Positions 18,243 to 28,389 of a stretch of 64,000 bases of DNA are shown one piece after another (within the stretch, counting starts at the first letter, position 1; the number at the start of each line of letters is the position of its first letter). The position numbers and the translations under genes are program-made. The stretch is from Candidatus Bathyarchaeota archaeon A05DMB-2 (lineage in GTDB: Archaea; Thermoproteota; Bathyarchaeia; Bathyarchaeales; Bathycorpusculaceae). The DNA is taken from the NCBI GenBank assembly GCA_018475625.1, contig JAAKEZ010000007.1, forward strand, positions 62,001 to 126,000, read 5' to 3'. The notes under the pieces were generated by a model. That model was given only the letters and a program-made list of their open reading frames with translations. It searched no databases and was not told the DNA's origin.

Positions 18243-20459
18243 TTATTCCGACTCGTAGAATTCTTCTGGCTTCGGCGGCACTGGTGACAATCCTCTGCGT
18301 TCACGAATCTGCCTTATCGTATCAGCCTGCATCTGCTCTGGAACTGGTGCCCAACGACTGAACTGTGTAGCCCAGAAAGCTCTGCCCTGCGTGCTGCTTC
18401 GCAGTTCATCGGCGATTCCGAAACTCTCGGAAACCGGCATCTCCGCCTTCACGATTATCATGTCCTCTTCGTTCGGCATGTCCAAGATTTTGCCACGACG
18501 CTTATTCACAAGCGCGATAACTGGACTTACGTATTCCTGCGGCACTTTGCACTCGAAACTTAACAGCGGCTCAAGCAGTTTCGGGTCGCTCAACAGGAAA
18601 GCGCACCATATTGGACGCCAAGTCATGGGCAAAATCTGCGCTGGACCCCTGTGCACTGGGTCTTCGTGGACGGTAACATCTTCCAGATTCACTTTTAACC
18701 CGTAAGCTGGTTCTTTTGCCAACGGTGAAGAATGCATCGCTTCGCGGAAACCAGACTTAATGTGATCCATGATTTCTTCAACGTACTGTCTTCCCTTAAT
18801 CCTATTAACCAGCAGATTGTTCTCTTCGATTGCCACCACGTTTTTGGCGTCATCCGCTGACCAGCCCAAAGTCCTCAGTACTTTTGTTCTCTCGTCACGA
18901 GTTTGCATCTCGGCAATCTTTCCTTCTTTTATGGCTTGAATCACGTCTTCGCTCAGTTTCTCAATCGTAACCCAAAGCTTGTTGTGCTTGTTTGGGCTTT
19001 TACCCATTATCGCTGGACCCTTGTAGTCGTGGCTGATGGTTTCACGGTAAATCACGATAGGTTTGCTGAGCTTAACTTTCAAACCAGCTTCCTGCATTCG
19101 GTACGCAGTAATTTCGAGGTGTAACTCACCCATACCGCTCAACAGGAACTCGCCGCTTTCCTTATCCATCGTGAAATGCAAGTTAGGGTCTTCAGTCGTC
19201 AACTTGTGCATGACCTTGTCGAACAGCGGCAAATCCTTAACGTCCTCAGGCTCAACAGCCACTGTGACAACCGGGTCAGAAACATACTTCAACCCCTCAA
19301 ACGGCTGCGTCTCCACACCGTCTTCTGCGACCGTTTCACCCACATGAATCGAGGGCAAACCAGAAATTGCCGCGATGTTTCCCGCAGGAACACGGTCAAC
19401 GATAACTCTGTCAGTAGCCATGCTCATGTAAACCTGTTGTATGGCGCCCTTCTGATGGCTATTCACAAGCTGCACCACCTTGCCCTTAGTAACCGAACCA
19501 CTGAAAACCCTGCCTATGGCAACGGTTCCGCTGTGAGGATCAACCTCAATCGTCGAAATACACATCAACAACGGACCATTAGGATCCACCTTAGACATAC
19601 TCTTACCAACGACGCTTTCAGCGTCTCCAGGCCAAATCTGACTCTGCCTGTAGGGTTGCGCCTGCAAAGGATTAGGTAAGTGCTCGCAGAACATGTCCAA
19701 AATCGGTTCAGGTAATGGTGCCTTCTTGCTTAGCTCGTCCACTTTTCTGCCGATTTCCTCAGGTGCACCCGTGTACGCATCTATGATGTCCTTGAAGGAA
19801 AGTCCTTTGGCTTTCATGTGAGGCAGATTCAAACCCCATTTGTGAAGCGCTGAACCAAACGCCACACGTCCATCTTCAACCTTTACTTGCCAGTCCTTTT
19901 TGTGCTCCGCTGGAGCATATTTCTCGATAAGCGTGTTCACTCGCACGATGATTTTCGCGAATTTCCGCTGAACCTCTTCTGGAGTAAGCTTGATTTCCTT
20001 AATGAGTCTATCAACCTTGTTGATGAACAAAATCGGCTTCACACGCTCACGTAACGCTTGCATGAGAACCGTTTCCGTCTGCGTCATGGGTCCTTCAACG
20101 GCGTCCACAACAACAAGCGCACCGTCAACTGCTCTGAGGCTTCTGGTCACTGCTCCGCTGAAGTCGATGTGTCCTGGAGTGTCGATGAGGTTAATCAAGT
20201 AATCCTGATTTTTGTACGTGTGAACTAAACTTACGTTAGAAGCGAACACCGTCATCTGACGTTTCTGTTCAAGATCCCATGAGTCCAAGAAAAGTTTCTG
20301 TCCAGCTGTCTGAGTGCTGATAATTCCCGCAGCCGCCAAAAGGCTGTCTGACAGCGTGGTTTTTCCGTGATCAACATGGGCGATGATGCTGGTGTTCCTT
20401 ATGATTTCGGAGTTGTTCATCAGCTTGATGATTTCTTCAGTTTGTCTGTAACGCGCCAT
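18243..20459 (-). CDS. fusA: Elongation factor 2 (aEF-2)
   Basis: aEF-2 is the GTPase that moves tRNA and mRNA through the ribosome. The 738-residue product has all G motifs: AHVDHGKTT, DTPGHIDF and NKVD. Domain IV contains HEDPVHRGPAQ, whose second His is the residue turned into diphthamide in archaea. The C-terminus PEEFYESE is acidic. The diphthamide site is intact, and two Dph6-like genes lie elsewhere in the window. It is monocistronic and converges on metW. A 450-base gap lies upstream. Confidence 0.96.
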   Translation of the reverse strand: MARYRQTEEIIKLMNNSEIIRNTSIIAHVDHGKTTLSDSLLAAAGIISTQTAGQKLFLDSWDLEQKRQMTVFASNVSLVHTYKNQDYLINLIDTPGHIDFSGAVTRSLRAVDGALVVVDAVEGPMTQTETVLMQALRERVKPILFINKVDRLIKEIKLTPEEVQRKFAKIIVRVNTLIEKYAPAEHKKDWQVKVEDGRVAFGSALHKWGLNLPHMKAKGLSFKDIIDAYTGAPEEIGRKVDELSKKAPLPEPILDMFCEHLPNPLQAQPYRQSQIWPGDAESVVGKSMSKVDPNGPLLMCISTIEVDPHSGTVAIGRVFSGSVTKGKVVQLVNSHQKGAIQQVYMSMATDRVIVDRVPAGNIAAISGLPSIHVGETVAEDGVETQPFEGLKYVSDPVVTVAVEPEDVKDLPLFDKVMHKLTTEDPNLHFTMDKESGEFLLSGMGELHLEITAYRMQEAGLKVKLSKPIVIYRETISHDYKGPAIMGKSPNKHNKLWVTIEKLSEDVIQAIKEGKIAEMQTRDERTKVLRTLGWSADDAKNVVAIEENNLLVNRIKGRQYVEEIMDHIKSGFREAMHSSPLAKEPAYGLKVNLEDVTVHEDPVHRGPAQILPMTWRPIWCAFLLSDPKLLEPLLSFECKVPQEYVSPVIALVNKRRGKILDMPNEEDMIIVKAEMPVSESFGIADELRSSTQGRAFWATQFSRWAPVPEQMQADTIRQIRERRGLSPVPPKPEEFYESE

Positions 20460-20910
20460 AACTATGCATTCTCCAACCTAAACGATACGTGCTTAACTTG
20501 AAATGTTTTGACGAGCGGAAGCATTCTAATTCTCACTTAAATAGGTAAGCTACATGGAAATGAAAAATGTCGCCTATTAACTTTATGCCCATCATCTCCT
20601 GAATATTCTATGAGAACCTAACCTAACGTAAAAAACGAAGCAGAGAACGATTATCGCATGGAAAAACCGCCTCTATATCCGATTGGTTTAAAAGCCGCCG
20701 TTTCAACTTAAGCCAAAAACAAACAACATAAAAGGCAAACCAAACGTAATTAAAATGGTAAGCGCTGAGGATACGCATGTGCCTTCAACTAGTTATCAAC
20801 CGAGAGATAATTTGGCATTACAGATTTTACCAGTGCTGCTCATATTCTCATGTCAGTGCGGTCGTGATTCATAACCAAACTGTCTGCTAAGGTTTTAGCG
20901 GGGAGTTATT
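20460..20910. other. Intergenic gap between EF-2 and P-type ATPase
   Basis: This 451-base gap carries the promoters of both divergent genes. CACTTAAATAGG near 20538 could be a TATA element. A 39-codon plus-strand frame (20755-20874) ends in a CQCG-containing tail but has no ribosome site, so I do not call it. No RNA gene is recognised. Confidence 0.5.
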
Positions 20911-23649
20911 TTGGAAAAAGCTGCTTCCATGCGTCTCAACGAAGTCTTCGATGCCTTGCATACGTCATCTAACGGATTAAGCAGCGAAGAAGCTAAAGCT
21001 CGCCTGAAACAATACGGTTTCAACGTACTCGTCGAGAAGAAAACCGCATCCCTCTCTTACAGGTTTATAATCCACTTCAAAGACTTATTTGGCATACTCC
21101 TACTGTTCGCAGCTGCTTTGGCAGCCATTAGCCAGCAATGGGAACTAAGCCTCATCATCCTCGGCGTTGTACTGCTCAACATCTTTGTCAGCCTTTTCCA
21201 AGAGTCCAGGGCGGAAAAAGCCATGCAGACGCTGAAGCACTGGGTGCCAGAGTATGCTAAGGTCATTCGCGATGGAGAACTTCACAAGATACCTGTGAAG
21301 GAGATAGTTCCCGGTGACATCATCATTCTGGAGGAAGGTGATCGTGTTCCCGCAGACGCACGGCTGATTGAGGCTTTTGACTTGTGGACAAATAACGTTC
21401 CGTTGACTGGGGAATCGGAACCGCAGCCGAGAAGCGCTAAGCTTCCGAAACAGGTTGACAGGACATACCTAGATTCGCCAAACCTCGTCTTTATGAGTAC
21501 GAGTGTGGCTCGTGGCAGCGGCAAAGCCGTTGTGATTGCTACTGGTATGAGCACGCAGTTTGGGCAGATTGCTAATTTAACTCAGACGATTCGTGAGGAG
21601 GATAGTCCTCTTCAGAAGGAAATTACGTTGATGGCTAAGTATGATTTCGTCATTGCCGTGGTTGTTGGAGCCGTGTTTTTCGCTACAAGTTTACTGTGGC
21701 TAAGAGTGGAACTGTACACTAGCATACTCTTCATGATAGGTGTCATGGTTGCATGTGTTCCTGAAGGCTTGCAGGTTACGGTTTCCAGCGCTCTTGCGAT
21801 TAACGTTTTGAAGATGGTACGACAGAACGTTCTCGTGAAACGGTTGTCTTCGGTTCAGACGTTGGGCAGCGTCACCGTAATCTGCACCGACAAGACTGGC
21901 ACCATTACGAAGGGGGAGATGACGGTTAAGAAGTTGTGGGTCAAGAACCACATCGTCGAGGTGTCTGGAATAGGTTATGACCCAACCGGCGACTTCACTC
22001 TGAAAGGTGAACCATTGAAGAGGAAAGAGGTTGGCGTAGTTGAGAAACTGCTGGAGATTGCCGCACTTTGCAATAGCGCGAAGATTGAACCCCCATCGGA
22101 CAGGAACGCTGCGTGGAGCGTGATCGGTGATCCGACTGATGGAGCTTTGGTTGTTGCCGCACTTAAGTACGGTTTGAATGTTCAGGATGTTCTCGCTGAG
22201 AAGCCAATTGTTGACATTAAGCCTTTTGATTTTACCCGTAAAAGGATGACTACGGTTCACAAGCTTAACGGTGACGTTCTTGTTTGCACGAAGGGTGCCC
22301 CAAGAAGCATATTGACTGTCTGCAAAAGAATACTTGTGGATGACAGGGAGGAAGAGTTTACTCGCGCGAATTTGAGGGTTGCAGAAGCGCGGATTCGCGA
22401 GTTTGCCAATGAAGGCTTACGTGTTATCGCAATAGCCTACAAAAAACTACCCAAGAGCGAATACTCTAAGGACGCAGATGTGGAGCGGGATATGGTTTTT
22501 GTAGGGTTAGCCGCCATGCGTGATCCACCAAGACCTGAGGTGAAAGAAGCAGTTACGAAGGCGAAACAGGCTGGAATCAAGACAGTGATAATCACTGGAG
22601 ATTATGGTCCCACAGCGCGAGCGATAGCGGAGGAGGTGGGCATTGTGACGCATGACTGCTGCAACGTGATTCGAGGCGCGGATTTAGATTCTTTGAGCGA
22701 CGAGGCTATCGTGGCGGCGGTTAAAATGGGGAACGTGCTTTTTGCACGGGTGTCTCCGGAGCAGAAGCTACGCATAGTTAAAGTCATTCGCGATAGTGGC
22801 GAAATTGTGGCGGTTACGGGTGACGGCGCGAATGATGCACCTTCTTTGAAGGAGGCGGATATTGGCGTGGCTATGGGGGTTTCTGGGACAGACGTAGCGC
22901 GTGAAGCGGCTGACATGGTTCTCCTGGATGACAGTTTTGAATCTATTGTGAAAGCCGTGGAGTCTGGAAGGGCGATTTATGAAAATATCCGCAAGTTTAT
23001 CGTGTATGTTTTCTCGCATAACTGGGCTGAGTTGATTCCTTACGTGCTTTATGCACTGTTGGGAATTCCCTTGCCGTTACTGGTGGTGCAGGTTTTGGCC
23101 ATTGACCTAGCTATAGATGTTGTTCCTTCGTTGGCTTTGAGCCGTGAACCACCTGAGGTGGGAATAATGAATGAACCGCCAAGAAGCATCAAGGAGCGAT
23201 TGTTTACCGCCAAGGTTTTCTCGCGTTCGCTCTTCATCGGCGTAATAATTGCCATCGGAGCCATGTACGGATGCTTAAGCACTTGGATGGCTGGTGGTTG
23301 GCAACTCGGAATGTCTTTGCCAAGCGACAGTCCGGTTTATCTTAAGGGTGTTACGATGACTTTTGCGGGGATTGTGGTAGCTCAGGCGGGGAATGTGCTT
23401 GCTTGCAGGACGAGCAAGGCTTCGATTTTCAAGTCGAGACTTTCAGCCAACAAGTGGATAATCGTGGGCATCGTGGCACAGCTTTCCATTCTGTCTTTTC
23501 TGATTTATGTGCCGTATATTCGACCGTTCTTCGGCACAGCACCGCTGGGCTTTGGCGATTGGGTATTCTTGGCTTCGCTGGCTGTGGTGGTTGTTGTGGT
23601 TGAGGAAATCCGCAAGTTCTTCGTAAGAAGATTGTCTAAGAGTTCTTAG
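20911..23649 (+). CDS. P2-type cation-transporting ATPase (Ca2+/Na+-type)
   Basis: P-type ATPases pump cations with a phospho-aspartate intermediate. The 912-residue protein shows an N-terminal cation_ATPase_N region (SNGLSSEEAKARLKQYGFN). The actuator has LTGESEP, and the M4 motif is VPEGLQV. The phosphorylation site is CTDKTGTIT, followed by KGAPRSI, TGDGANDAPSLKEADIG and a C-terminal bundle of about six helices. The PEGL motif in M4 and the architecture fit the P2 group (calcium or sodium/potassium-like). Heavy-metal P1B features (CPC, N-terminal CxxC) are absent. The ion cannot be fixed from sequence. It starts with TTG after GGGGAG. Confidence 0.9.
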   Translation: MEKAASMRLNEVFDALHTSSNGLSSEEAKARLKQYGFNVLVEKKTASLSYRFIIHFKDLFGILLLFAAALAAISQQWELSLIILGVVLLNIFVSLFQESRAEKAMQTLKHWVPEYAKVIRDGELHKIPVKEIVPGDIIILEEGDRVPADARLIEAFDLWTNNVPLTGESEPQPRSAKLPKQVDRTYLDSPNLVFMSTSVARGSGKAVVIATGMSTQFGQIANLTQTIREEDSPLQKEITLMAKYDFVIAVVVGAVFFATSLLWLRVELYTSILFMIGVMVACVPEGLQVTVSSALAINVLKMVRQNVLVKRLSSVQTLGSVTVICTDKTGTITKGEMTVKKLWVKNHIVEVSGIGYDPTGDFTLKGEPLKRKEVGVVEKLLEIAALCNSAKIEPPSDRNAAWSVIGDPTDGALVVAALKYGLNVQDVLAEKPIVDIKPFDFTRKRMTTVHKLNGDVLVCTKGAPRSILTVCKRILVDDREEEFTRANLRVAEARIREFANEGLRVIAIAYKKLPKSEYSKDADVERDMVFVGLAAMRDPPRPEVKEAVTKAKQAGIKTVIITGDYGPTARAIAEEVGIVTHDCCNVIRGADLDSLSDEAIVAAVKMGNVLFARVSPEQKLRIVKVIRDSGEIVAVTGDGANDAPSLKEADIGVAMGVSGTDVAREAADMVLLDDSFESIVKAVESGRAIYENIRKFIVYVFSHNWAELIPYVLYALLGIPLPLLVVQVLAIDLAIDVVPSLALSREPPEVGIMNEPPRSIKERLFTAKVFSRSLFIGVIIAIGAMYGCLSTWMAGGWQLGMSLPSDSPVYLKGVTMTFAGIVVAQAGNVLACRTSKASIFKSRLSANKWIIVGIVAQLSILSFLIYVPYIRPFFGTAPLGFGDWVFLASLAVVVVVVEEIRKFFVRRLSKSS

Positions 23650-23830
23650 AGATGATGTGCTCGAAACAGCATCCCGCAACCCGAAAAACAAATCGAATTC
23701 AGAAATCAACGCAGAAGCCACGAGCAAGAAGTGATGTGTTTAGCAAGCACACACAAACCTGCACCAAAATAAAAAACAAACCGCAAAACACCTTAAATCT
23801 AACTAAATTAAATACACTATACACTAAACC

Positions 23831-25468
23831 ATGAAGGTACAAAACATGAGAAGTGACACAATAAAAAAAGGAATAGAGAGAGCCCCACACCGCGCACTCC
23901 TGAAAGCGTTAGGACTCACCGATGAAGACATAGCGAAACCCTTCATCGGTATAGCCAACAGCTACACCACCATAGTCCCAGGACACATCCACCTAAACGA
24001 AATTGCCGCCGCCGTAAAAGCCGGCATCGAAGCCGCAGGCGGAACACCTTTCGAATTCAACACCATAGCTGTCTGCGACGGGCTCGCCATGGGACACGAA
24101 GGCATGCGCTATTCGCTGCCCAGCCGCGAACTCATCGCCGACTCAGTCGAAATCATGGCGCAGGCACACCGCCTAGACGGCTTGGTCCTAGTCTCCAACT
24201 GTGACAAAGTTACGCCTGGAATGCTCATGGCAGCAGCACGACTAGATATACCCGCCATCTTAGTAACTGGTGGACCCATGGCTTCCGGAACCTTCCGTGG
24301 AAAAAAAATCGGCTACTCATCCATGCCAGAAGGATTAGGACAGGTTTACGCGGGAAAAATGAAGCCTGAAGAACTCATCCAGCTGGAAAACGCGGCTTGC
24401 CCCGGATGCGGCAGTTGCAACGGCATGTTCACCGCTAATACTATGGCATGCGTAACTGAAGCATTAGGGATGTCACTGCCATACTGTGCCACTGCACTGG
24501 CAAACAGCGCCCAGAAGATACGCATCGCCAAAGAAACTGGCGAAGCCATAGTCAAACTCGTCCGCAACGACACTAGACCTTCAGCTATAATGAAACGCGA
24601 AGCCTTCCAGAACGCCATAAATGTTGACATGGCACTCGGCGGATCCACCAACACTGTACTTCACCTGTCAGCCATCGCGAGAGAAGCCGATGTGGCATTG
24701 CCCTTGTCGGCTTTCGACGAAGCGGGAAGACGAGTACCACACCTTTGCAGCATGATTCCAAGCGGACCATACGCGCTTGAGGACTTGCACGTTGCCGGTG
24801 GAATCCCCGCGCTCATGAATGAGTTGAAACCGCTGCTTAACATGGATGCTTTGACGGTGACTGGGAAATCCATCGGCGAAAACGTCGCTGGCGCAGAGGT
24901 TCTGGACGCTGAGGTTATTTGTCCCTTGTCGAACCCTGTGCACAAAGAAGGCGGCATCGCGATTTTGACGGGCAACTTGGCGCCGAAAGGTGCTGTTGTA
25001 AAAACGGCGGCTGTTTCGCCGAAGATGCTTCGCCACAAGGGGCCAGCGCGGGTTTTTGATTCGGAGCAAGAAGCAGTTGCCGCGATTCGAGCGCATAAGG
25101 TTCAGCCTGGCGACGTTGTGGTTATCCGTTATGAGGGTCCGAAAGGTGGTCCTGGTATGCCGGAGATGCTTATTCCGACAGCCACAATTGCAGGTATGGG
25201 CTTAAGCGAGAGTGTGGCGTTGATTACGGACGGCAGGTTTTCTGGTGCTACACGTGGACCCTGCATTGGGCATGTTGCGCCCGAAGCGGCTGAGGCTGGT
25301 CCAATCGCTGTGGTCAAGCAAGGCGACGTTATCGTTGTGGATATTCCGAATCGCGCTTTGAACGTGGAATTAAGCGATGAAGAGATTAGGAAGCGTTTGG
25401 CGGCGTGGAAGCCGAAACCGCCGAGAATAACGAAGGGGATTCTGGCGCGGTATTCGCCGACACCATGA
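23831..25468 (+). CDS. ilvD: Dihydroxy-acid dehydratase
   Basis: The enzyme dehydrates dihydroxy acids in valine, leucine and isoleucine synthesis. The 545-residue protein has the Fe-S cysteines in [10 protein letters not shown] and [36 protein letters not shown] and the C-terminal [22 protein letters not shown] are also clear. It may start at 23831 or at the ATG in frame 15 bases later (MRSDTIKKG). No other branched-chain genes are adjacent. An AT-rich promoter region precedes it. Confidence 0.95.
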   Translation: MKVQNMRSDTIKKGIERAPHRALLKALGLTDEDIAKPFIGIANSYTTIVPGHIHLNEIAAAVKAGIEAAGGTPFEFNTIAVCDGLAMGHEGMRYSLPSRELIADSVEIMAQAHRLDGLVLVSNCDKVTPGMLMAAARLDIPAILVTGGPMASGTFRGKKIGYSSMPEGLGQVYAGKMKPEELIQLENAACPGCGSCNGMFTANTMACVTEALGMSLPYCATALANSAQKIRIAKETGEAIVKLVRNDTRPSAIMKREAFQNAINVDMALGGSTNTVLHLSAIAREADVALPLSAFDEAGRRVPHLCSMIPSGPYALEDLHVAGGIPALMNELKPLLNMDALTVTGKSIGENVAGAEVLDAEVICPLSNPVHKEGGIAILTGNLAPKGAVVKTAAVSPKMLRHKGPARVFDSEQEAVAAIRAHKVQPGDVVVIRYEGPKGGPGMPEMLIPTATIAGMGLSESVALITDGRFSGATRGPCIGHVAPEAAEAGPIAVVKQGDVIVVDIPNRALNVELSDEEIRKRLAAWKPKPPRITKGILARYSPTP

Positions 25469-25652
25469 AATAAGCTGGTTGTCCATAGAAAAAGGGAAGG
25501 AAAAGCTGCGAAACAGTTTTTCTTTTCTTTCTTCGTTTCGAAGAGGTTACGGTCTAAATTTTGGGATATGGGTGAAACGTTTCGTGGTTGTTGGGTTTTT
25601 GTTTTTTAGGGCAATATGCTTAAATCGGAGAATAATAACAGTGTTATTGTTG

Positions 25653-26255
25653 ATGCACATGAAAAAAATCAACATATTTCTAACCATCCTAATCGCATCT
25701 TTAGCGTCTTTAATAGCGCTAACGGTGATAGGCTTCACCATGTTCACTTCCACGCCGCAATCCACGTACCAATCAAACTGGATGGGCGACATGTGGAACA
25801 GCATGGGTGGAATGATGGGACATAGCACAGGCAACGTTCCCGTAGCTACGGTTCAAAACCCAGTTCCATCCTATTTTGGCGTGGTTTTCGTGGTATTGGC
25901 TGGCGTCACCATCTTCGGAGTTGGAGGCTTGGCGTATTTCGTAGCTTTTCCTGAAATTCGGACAAGTGCTGTAAAAACGGGAAATGCGGTTACGCAGCCA
26001 TCACAGAACACAGTTGCTCCAGTTAACGCTTACGAGTCTGTGCTGAAAACGCTGAACACGGAAGAACGCAAAGTCATCGAAGTGTTGAAGGCACACAACG
26101 GGAAATACCTGCAGAAATACATACGGAAAGAAGCAGGGCTCAGCAGACTCAAAACCCACAGAATCGTGGCAAGGTTGGCAGAGAGAGGCATAGTGACGCT
26201 GGAAAAAACAGGCAACACCAATCAAGTTTTCCTTGAAAACTGGCTAAAACAATAG
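25653..26255 (+). CDS. Membrane-anchored winged-helix protein with Met/His-rich extracytoplasmic segment
   Basis: This protein of about 200 residues (ATG at 25653 or 25659) has a hydrophobic N-terminal helix (INIFLTILIASLASLIALTV). A loop of about 45 residues follows, with a methionine/histidine-rich patch (SNWMGDMWNSMGGMMGHS). The second membrane helix is SYFGVVFVVLAGVTIFGVGG. A winged helix-turn-helix of about 80 residues comes last (EERKVIEVLKAHNGKYLQ, LSRLKTHRIVARLAERGIV). The layout, sensor loop outside and DNA-binding domain inside, suggests a one-component regulator. The Met/His patch resembles copper or silver sites, which is inference. Similar archaeal membrane winged-helix proteins are common and uncharacterised. 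Confidence 0.75.
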   Translation: MHMKKINIFLTILIASLASLIALTVIGFTMFTSTPQSTYQSNWMGDMWNSMGGMMGHSTGNVPVATVQNPVPSYFGVVFVVLAGVTIFGVGGLAYFVAFPEIRTSAVKTGNAVTQPSQNTVAPVNAYESVLKTLNTEERKVIEVLKAHNGKYLQKYIRKEAGLSRLKTHRIVARLAERGIVTLEKTGNTNQVFLENWLKQ

Positions 26256-26298
26256 CCTGAACTGACGTATGAAATTTTTTCTATAGAAGGAGTTAATC

Positions 26299-26400
26299 AT
26301 AGGCGTAGCTATAATCGTGGCAGCAATCGTCGCTGGCTTGCTCTTTACTCTACCTCATAAAAAGAAAATAAGCATTGGAATTTTCATTTTCGCTTTCTAA
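26299..26400 (+). CDS. Possible 33-residue single-span membrane peptide (non-standard start)
   Basis: After GAAGGAG (26286-26292) the frame from ATA at 26299 reads a hydrophobic helix (IGVAIIVAAIVAGLLFTLP), a basic KKK turn and a second hydrophobic tail, stopping at 26400. No ATG, GTG or TTG is positioned correctly, so it needs an unusual ATA start or is a remnant. It lies between the winged-helix gene and the hydrogenase. Confidence 0.25.
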   Translation: MGVAIIVAAIVAGLLFTLPHKKKISIGIFIFAF

Positions 26401-26408
26401 ACAGTTCT

Positions 26409-27836
26409 TTATCGAATTTTTCGGTCTACGAGTCTGCCTTCTGCATCGATAAGCTTTACTTCTAGAGGCATTTGTCCGACGGCGTGAGTTGCGCAGCTCA
26501 AGCATGGGTCGAATGCGCGGATGACTGCTTCAACCCTATTCAGCATGCCCTCTTGCAAGCGTTTCCCATTCACGTACTTCTTAGCCACCTGCGTCACAGC
26601 TTTGTTGTAGGCTATGTTGTTGTGTTCCGTGGCGATAATCATGTTAGCCCACAGAATCATGCCCTGCGGGTCAACCGCGTAATGATGAATCAGCGTGCCC
26701 CGCGGAGCCTCAGCCACACCGACCCCTTCATCGTTGTTAACGAAGGCTTTGGCGCTGACGCGTTCAGAAAGCACCTCGGGGTCTTCAAGGATTTCCTTCA
26801 CGCCCTCGAGGCAGAAGAGAATCTCAATCAGCCGCGCGTAGTGATAGTGGAACGTGCTTTGGACGACGCCGTTCTTGCCGAGCTTCTTGAACTCCTTAAG
26901 CTCCTCGTCCGCGAGCGGCGTGCCGCAGTGCGAAGCGATGTTCAACCTAGCTAAGGGACCAACTCGATAGGTGCCGTCTGGATAGCCCAGCGGTTTGTAG
27001 TATGGAAACTTCATGTACGACCACGGCTCCACAGCCTCGCCTATGTAATCGTAATAGGTTACGGGGTCAAGCTGGTCCGCCACAATCTTGCCTTCTGCGT
27101 CGAGTATTCGTATCTTGCCGTCATAGTGCTCTAGCCCGCCTTTCGCCGTCACCAAGCCCAAGTAGTAGGTTGGGAAGTTGCCAAAGTTCTCCACCTCATC
27201 CTCCAGCCCATCCAAGCATTTTTTGAAAAACGCAATCGTCTTAACCGTGATGTCTAACGCTTCGGGCAAGTTAGAATGGAGATAGTCAGCGTTTTGCTTC
27301 GTCAGTGGCCATTTGCCGCCGCCGGGCATGACCCACTCGCTGGAGTGTATCCGTTTGCCAGCCACTTTTTCTATGAGTTCTTGCCCGTACTTCCGCAGCT
27401 TAATGCCCTGCCGCGCCAATTCAGGCTGCTTCTCTATCAAGCCGAAAATGTTCCTCTCCGCGGGGTCCGAGTCCATTCCCAACAGCAAATCAGGGAAAGA
27501 CAGGTGGAACAGGTTCAGCGCGTGTGACTGAATCATTTGCCCCATGTGCATCAGACGTCGCAGCAAAACCGCTGTCGTCGGCGGGGTCACTCCGACTATT
27601 TGGTCGCAGGCTTTCGCTGAAGCCATCAGGTGGCTTACGGGGCAGATGCCGCAGGATCGGGAGGTTATGTTGGGCATCTCGTAGAATGGGCGTCTTTCAC
27701 AAAACTTCTCGAAGCCTCTGAAGTCTACGACTTGGAACCTTGCTTCTTTGACTGTTTGGTCGTCTTTCAGGAATATGGTTACTTTGGCGTGTCCCTCAAT
27801 CCGCGTTACTGGGTTTATAACAATTTCTTTGCGCAT
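26409..27836 (-). CDS. hoxH: NAD-linked [NiFe] hydrogenase large subunit (HoxH-like)
   Basis: This is the catalytic subunit that splits or makes H2 at a Ni-Fe(CN)2CO centre. The 475-residue protein has the N-terminal ligand motif RSCGICPVSH near residue 60 and the C-terminal motif DPCLSCATH. The first Glu ligand region, RIEGH, lies at the start. After the last metal ligand comes a 24-residue tail (AVGQMPLEVKLIDAEG and onward), which a maturation protease would remove. Length and motifs fit group 3 (HoxH/MvhA). The upstream hoxE-F-U-Y genes make group 3d the best call. It is the last gene of the five-gene operon, 10 bases after hoxY. Confidence 0.93.
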   Translation of the reverse strand: MRKEIVINPVTRIEGHAKVTIFLKDDQTVKEARFQVVDFRGFEKFCERRPFYEMPNITSRSCGICPVSHLMASAKACDQIVGVTPPTTAVLLRRLMHMGQMIQSHALNLFHLSFPDLLLGMDSDPAERNIFGLIEKQPELARQGIKLRKYGQELIEKVAGKRIHSSEWVMPGGGKWPLTKQNADYLHSNLPEALDITVKTIAFFKKCLDGLEDEVENFGNFPTYYLGLVTAKGGLEHYDGKIRILDAEGKIVADQLDPVTYYDYIGEAVEPWSYMKFPYYKPLGYPDGTYRVGPLARLNIASHCGTPLADEELKEFKKLGKNGVVQSTFHYHYARLIEILFCLEGVKEILEDPEVLSERVSAKAFVNNDEGVGVAEAPRGTLIHHYAVDPQGMILWANMIIATEHNNIAYNKAVTQVAKKYVNGKRLQEGMLNRVEAVIRAFDPCLSCATHAVGQMPLEVKLIDAEGRLVDRKIR

Positions 27837-27846
27837 TCTTCATCCC

Positions 27847-28389
27847 TCAACCATATTTGGACCTGCCTTCCATGTTAGGCGTCCTTCCAGCCAACAACTC
27901 CGTCAGAACGTAGTTTATGAGCCCTGCAGAAGGCGGGCACCCAGGAATAAAATAGTCCACCTTAACCACTTCATGCAACGGATGCACCTTCTTCAGCAGT
28001 TTCGGCACATCCGTTGGAATCTGCTGGTTAACGTTGGCGTTTTCTATGTAGGCTCGTTGAAGAATAGCTTGGTCGCTGTTTTCCCACGCATTTCTTAAAG
28101 CAGTGACGTTACCCGTGACAGCGCAGTCGCCCAGCGAAATCAGAATTTTTGTTCGCTCCCTCGCTCGCTTCAGCAAGCTCAACTGCTCCTCGTTCGCAAC
28201 TGCGCCCTCAATGAGGGTCACGTCAACGTTCTCGGGAAAAACCTTCACGTCAGCGATTGGACTGTAGACCAGCTTGACCTTCTTCGCCAAATCAATGAGC
28301 AGTTCGTCTTGGTCGAGGAAGGACATGTGGCAGCCTGAGCAGCCGCTGAGCCATATCGTCGCCACCCGTGTTTTTTCTACCGTTTCCAT
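27847..28389 (-). CDS. hoxY: [NiFe] hydrogenase small subunit (HoxY-like)
   Basis: This subunit relays electrons from the NiFe site through a proximal 4Fe-4S cluster. The 180-residue protein has CSGCHMSF at the start, a GDCAVTG motif and IPGCPPSAG, which together supply the proximal-cluster cysteines. Extra C-terminal cluster motifs are absent, as expected for HoxY. It overlaps hoxU at its start (28377-28389) and precedes hoxH by 10 bases. Confidence 0.92.
   Translation of the reverse strand: METVEKTRVATIWLSGCSGCHMSFLDQDELLIDLAKKVKLVYSPIADVKVFPENVDVTLIEGAVANEEQLSLLKRARERTKILISLGDCAVTGNVTALRNAWENSDQAILQRAYIENANVNQQIPTDVPKLLKKVHPLHEVVKVDYFIPGCPPSAGLINYVLTELLAGRTPNMEGRSKYG

Noticed and set aside
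20755-20874. 39-codon plus-strand ORF upstream of the P-type ATPase
   Set aside because: It has no ribosome site and no recognised sequence; it is probably chance.
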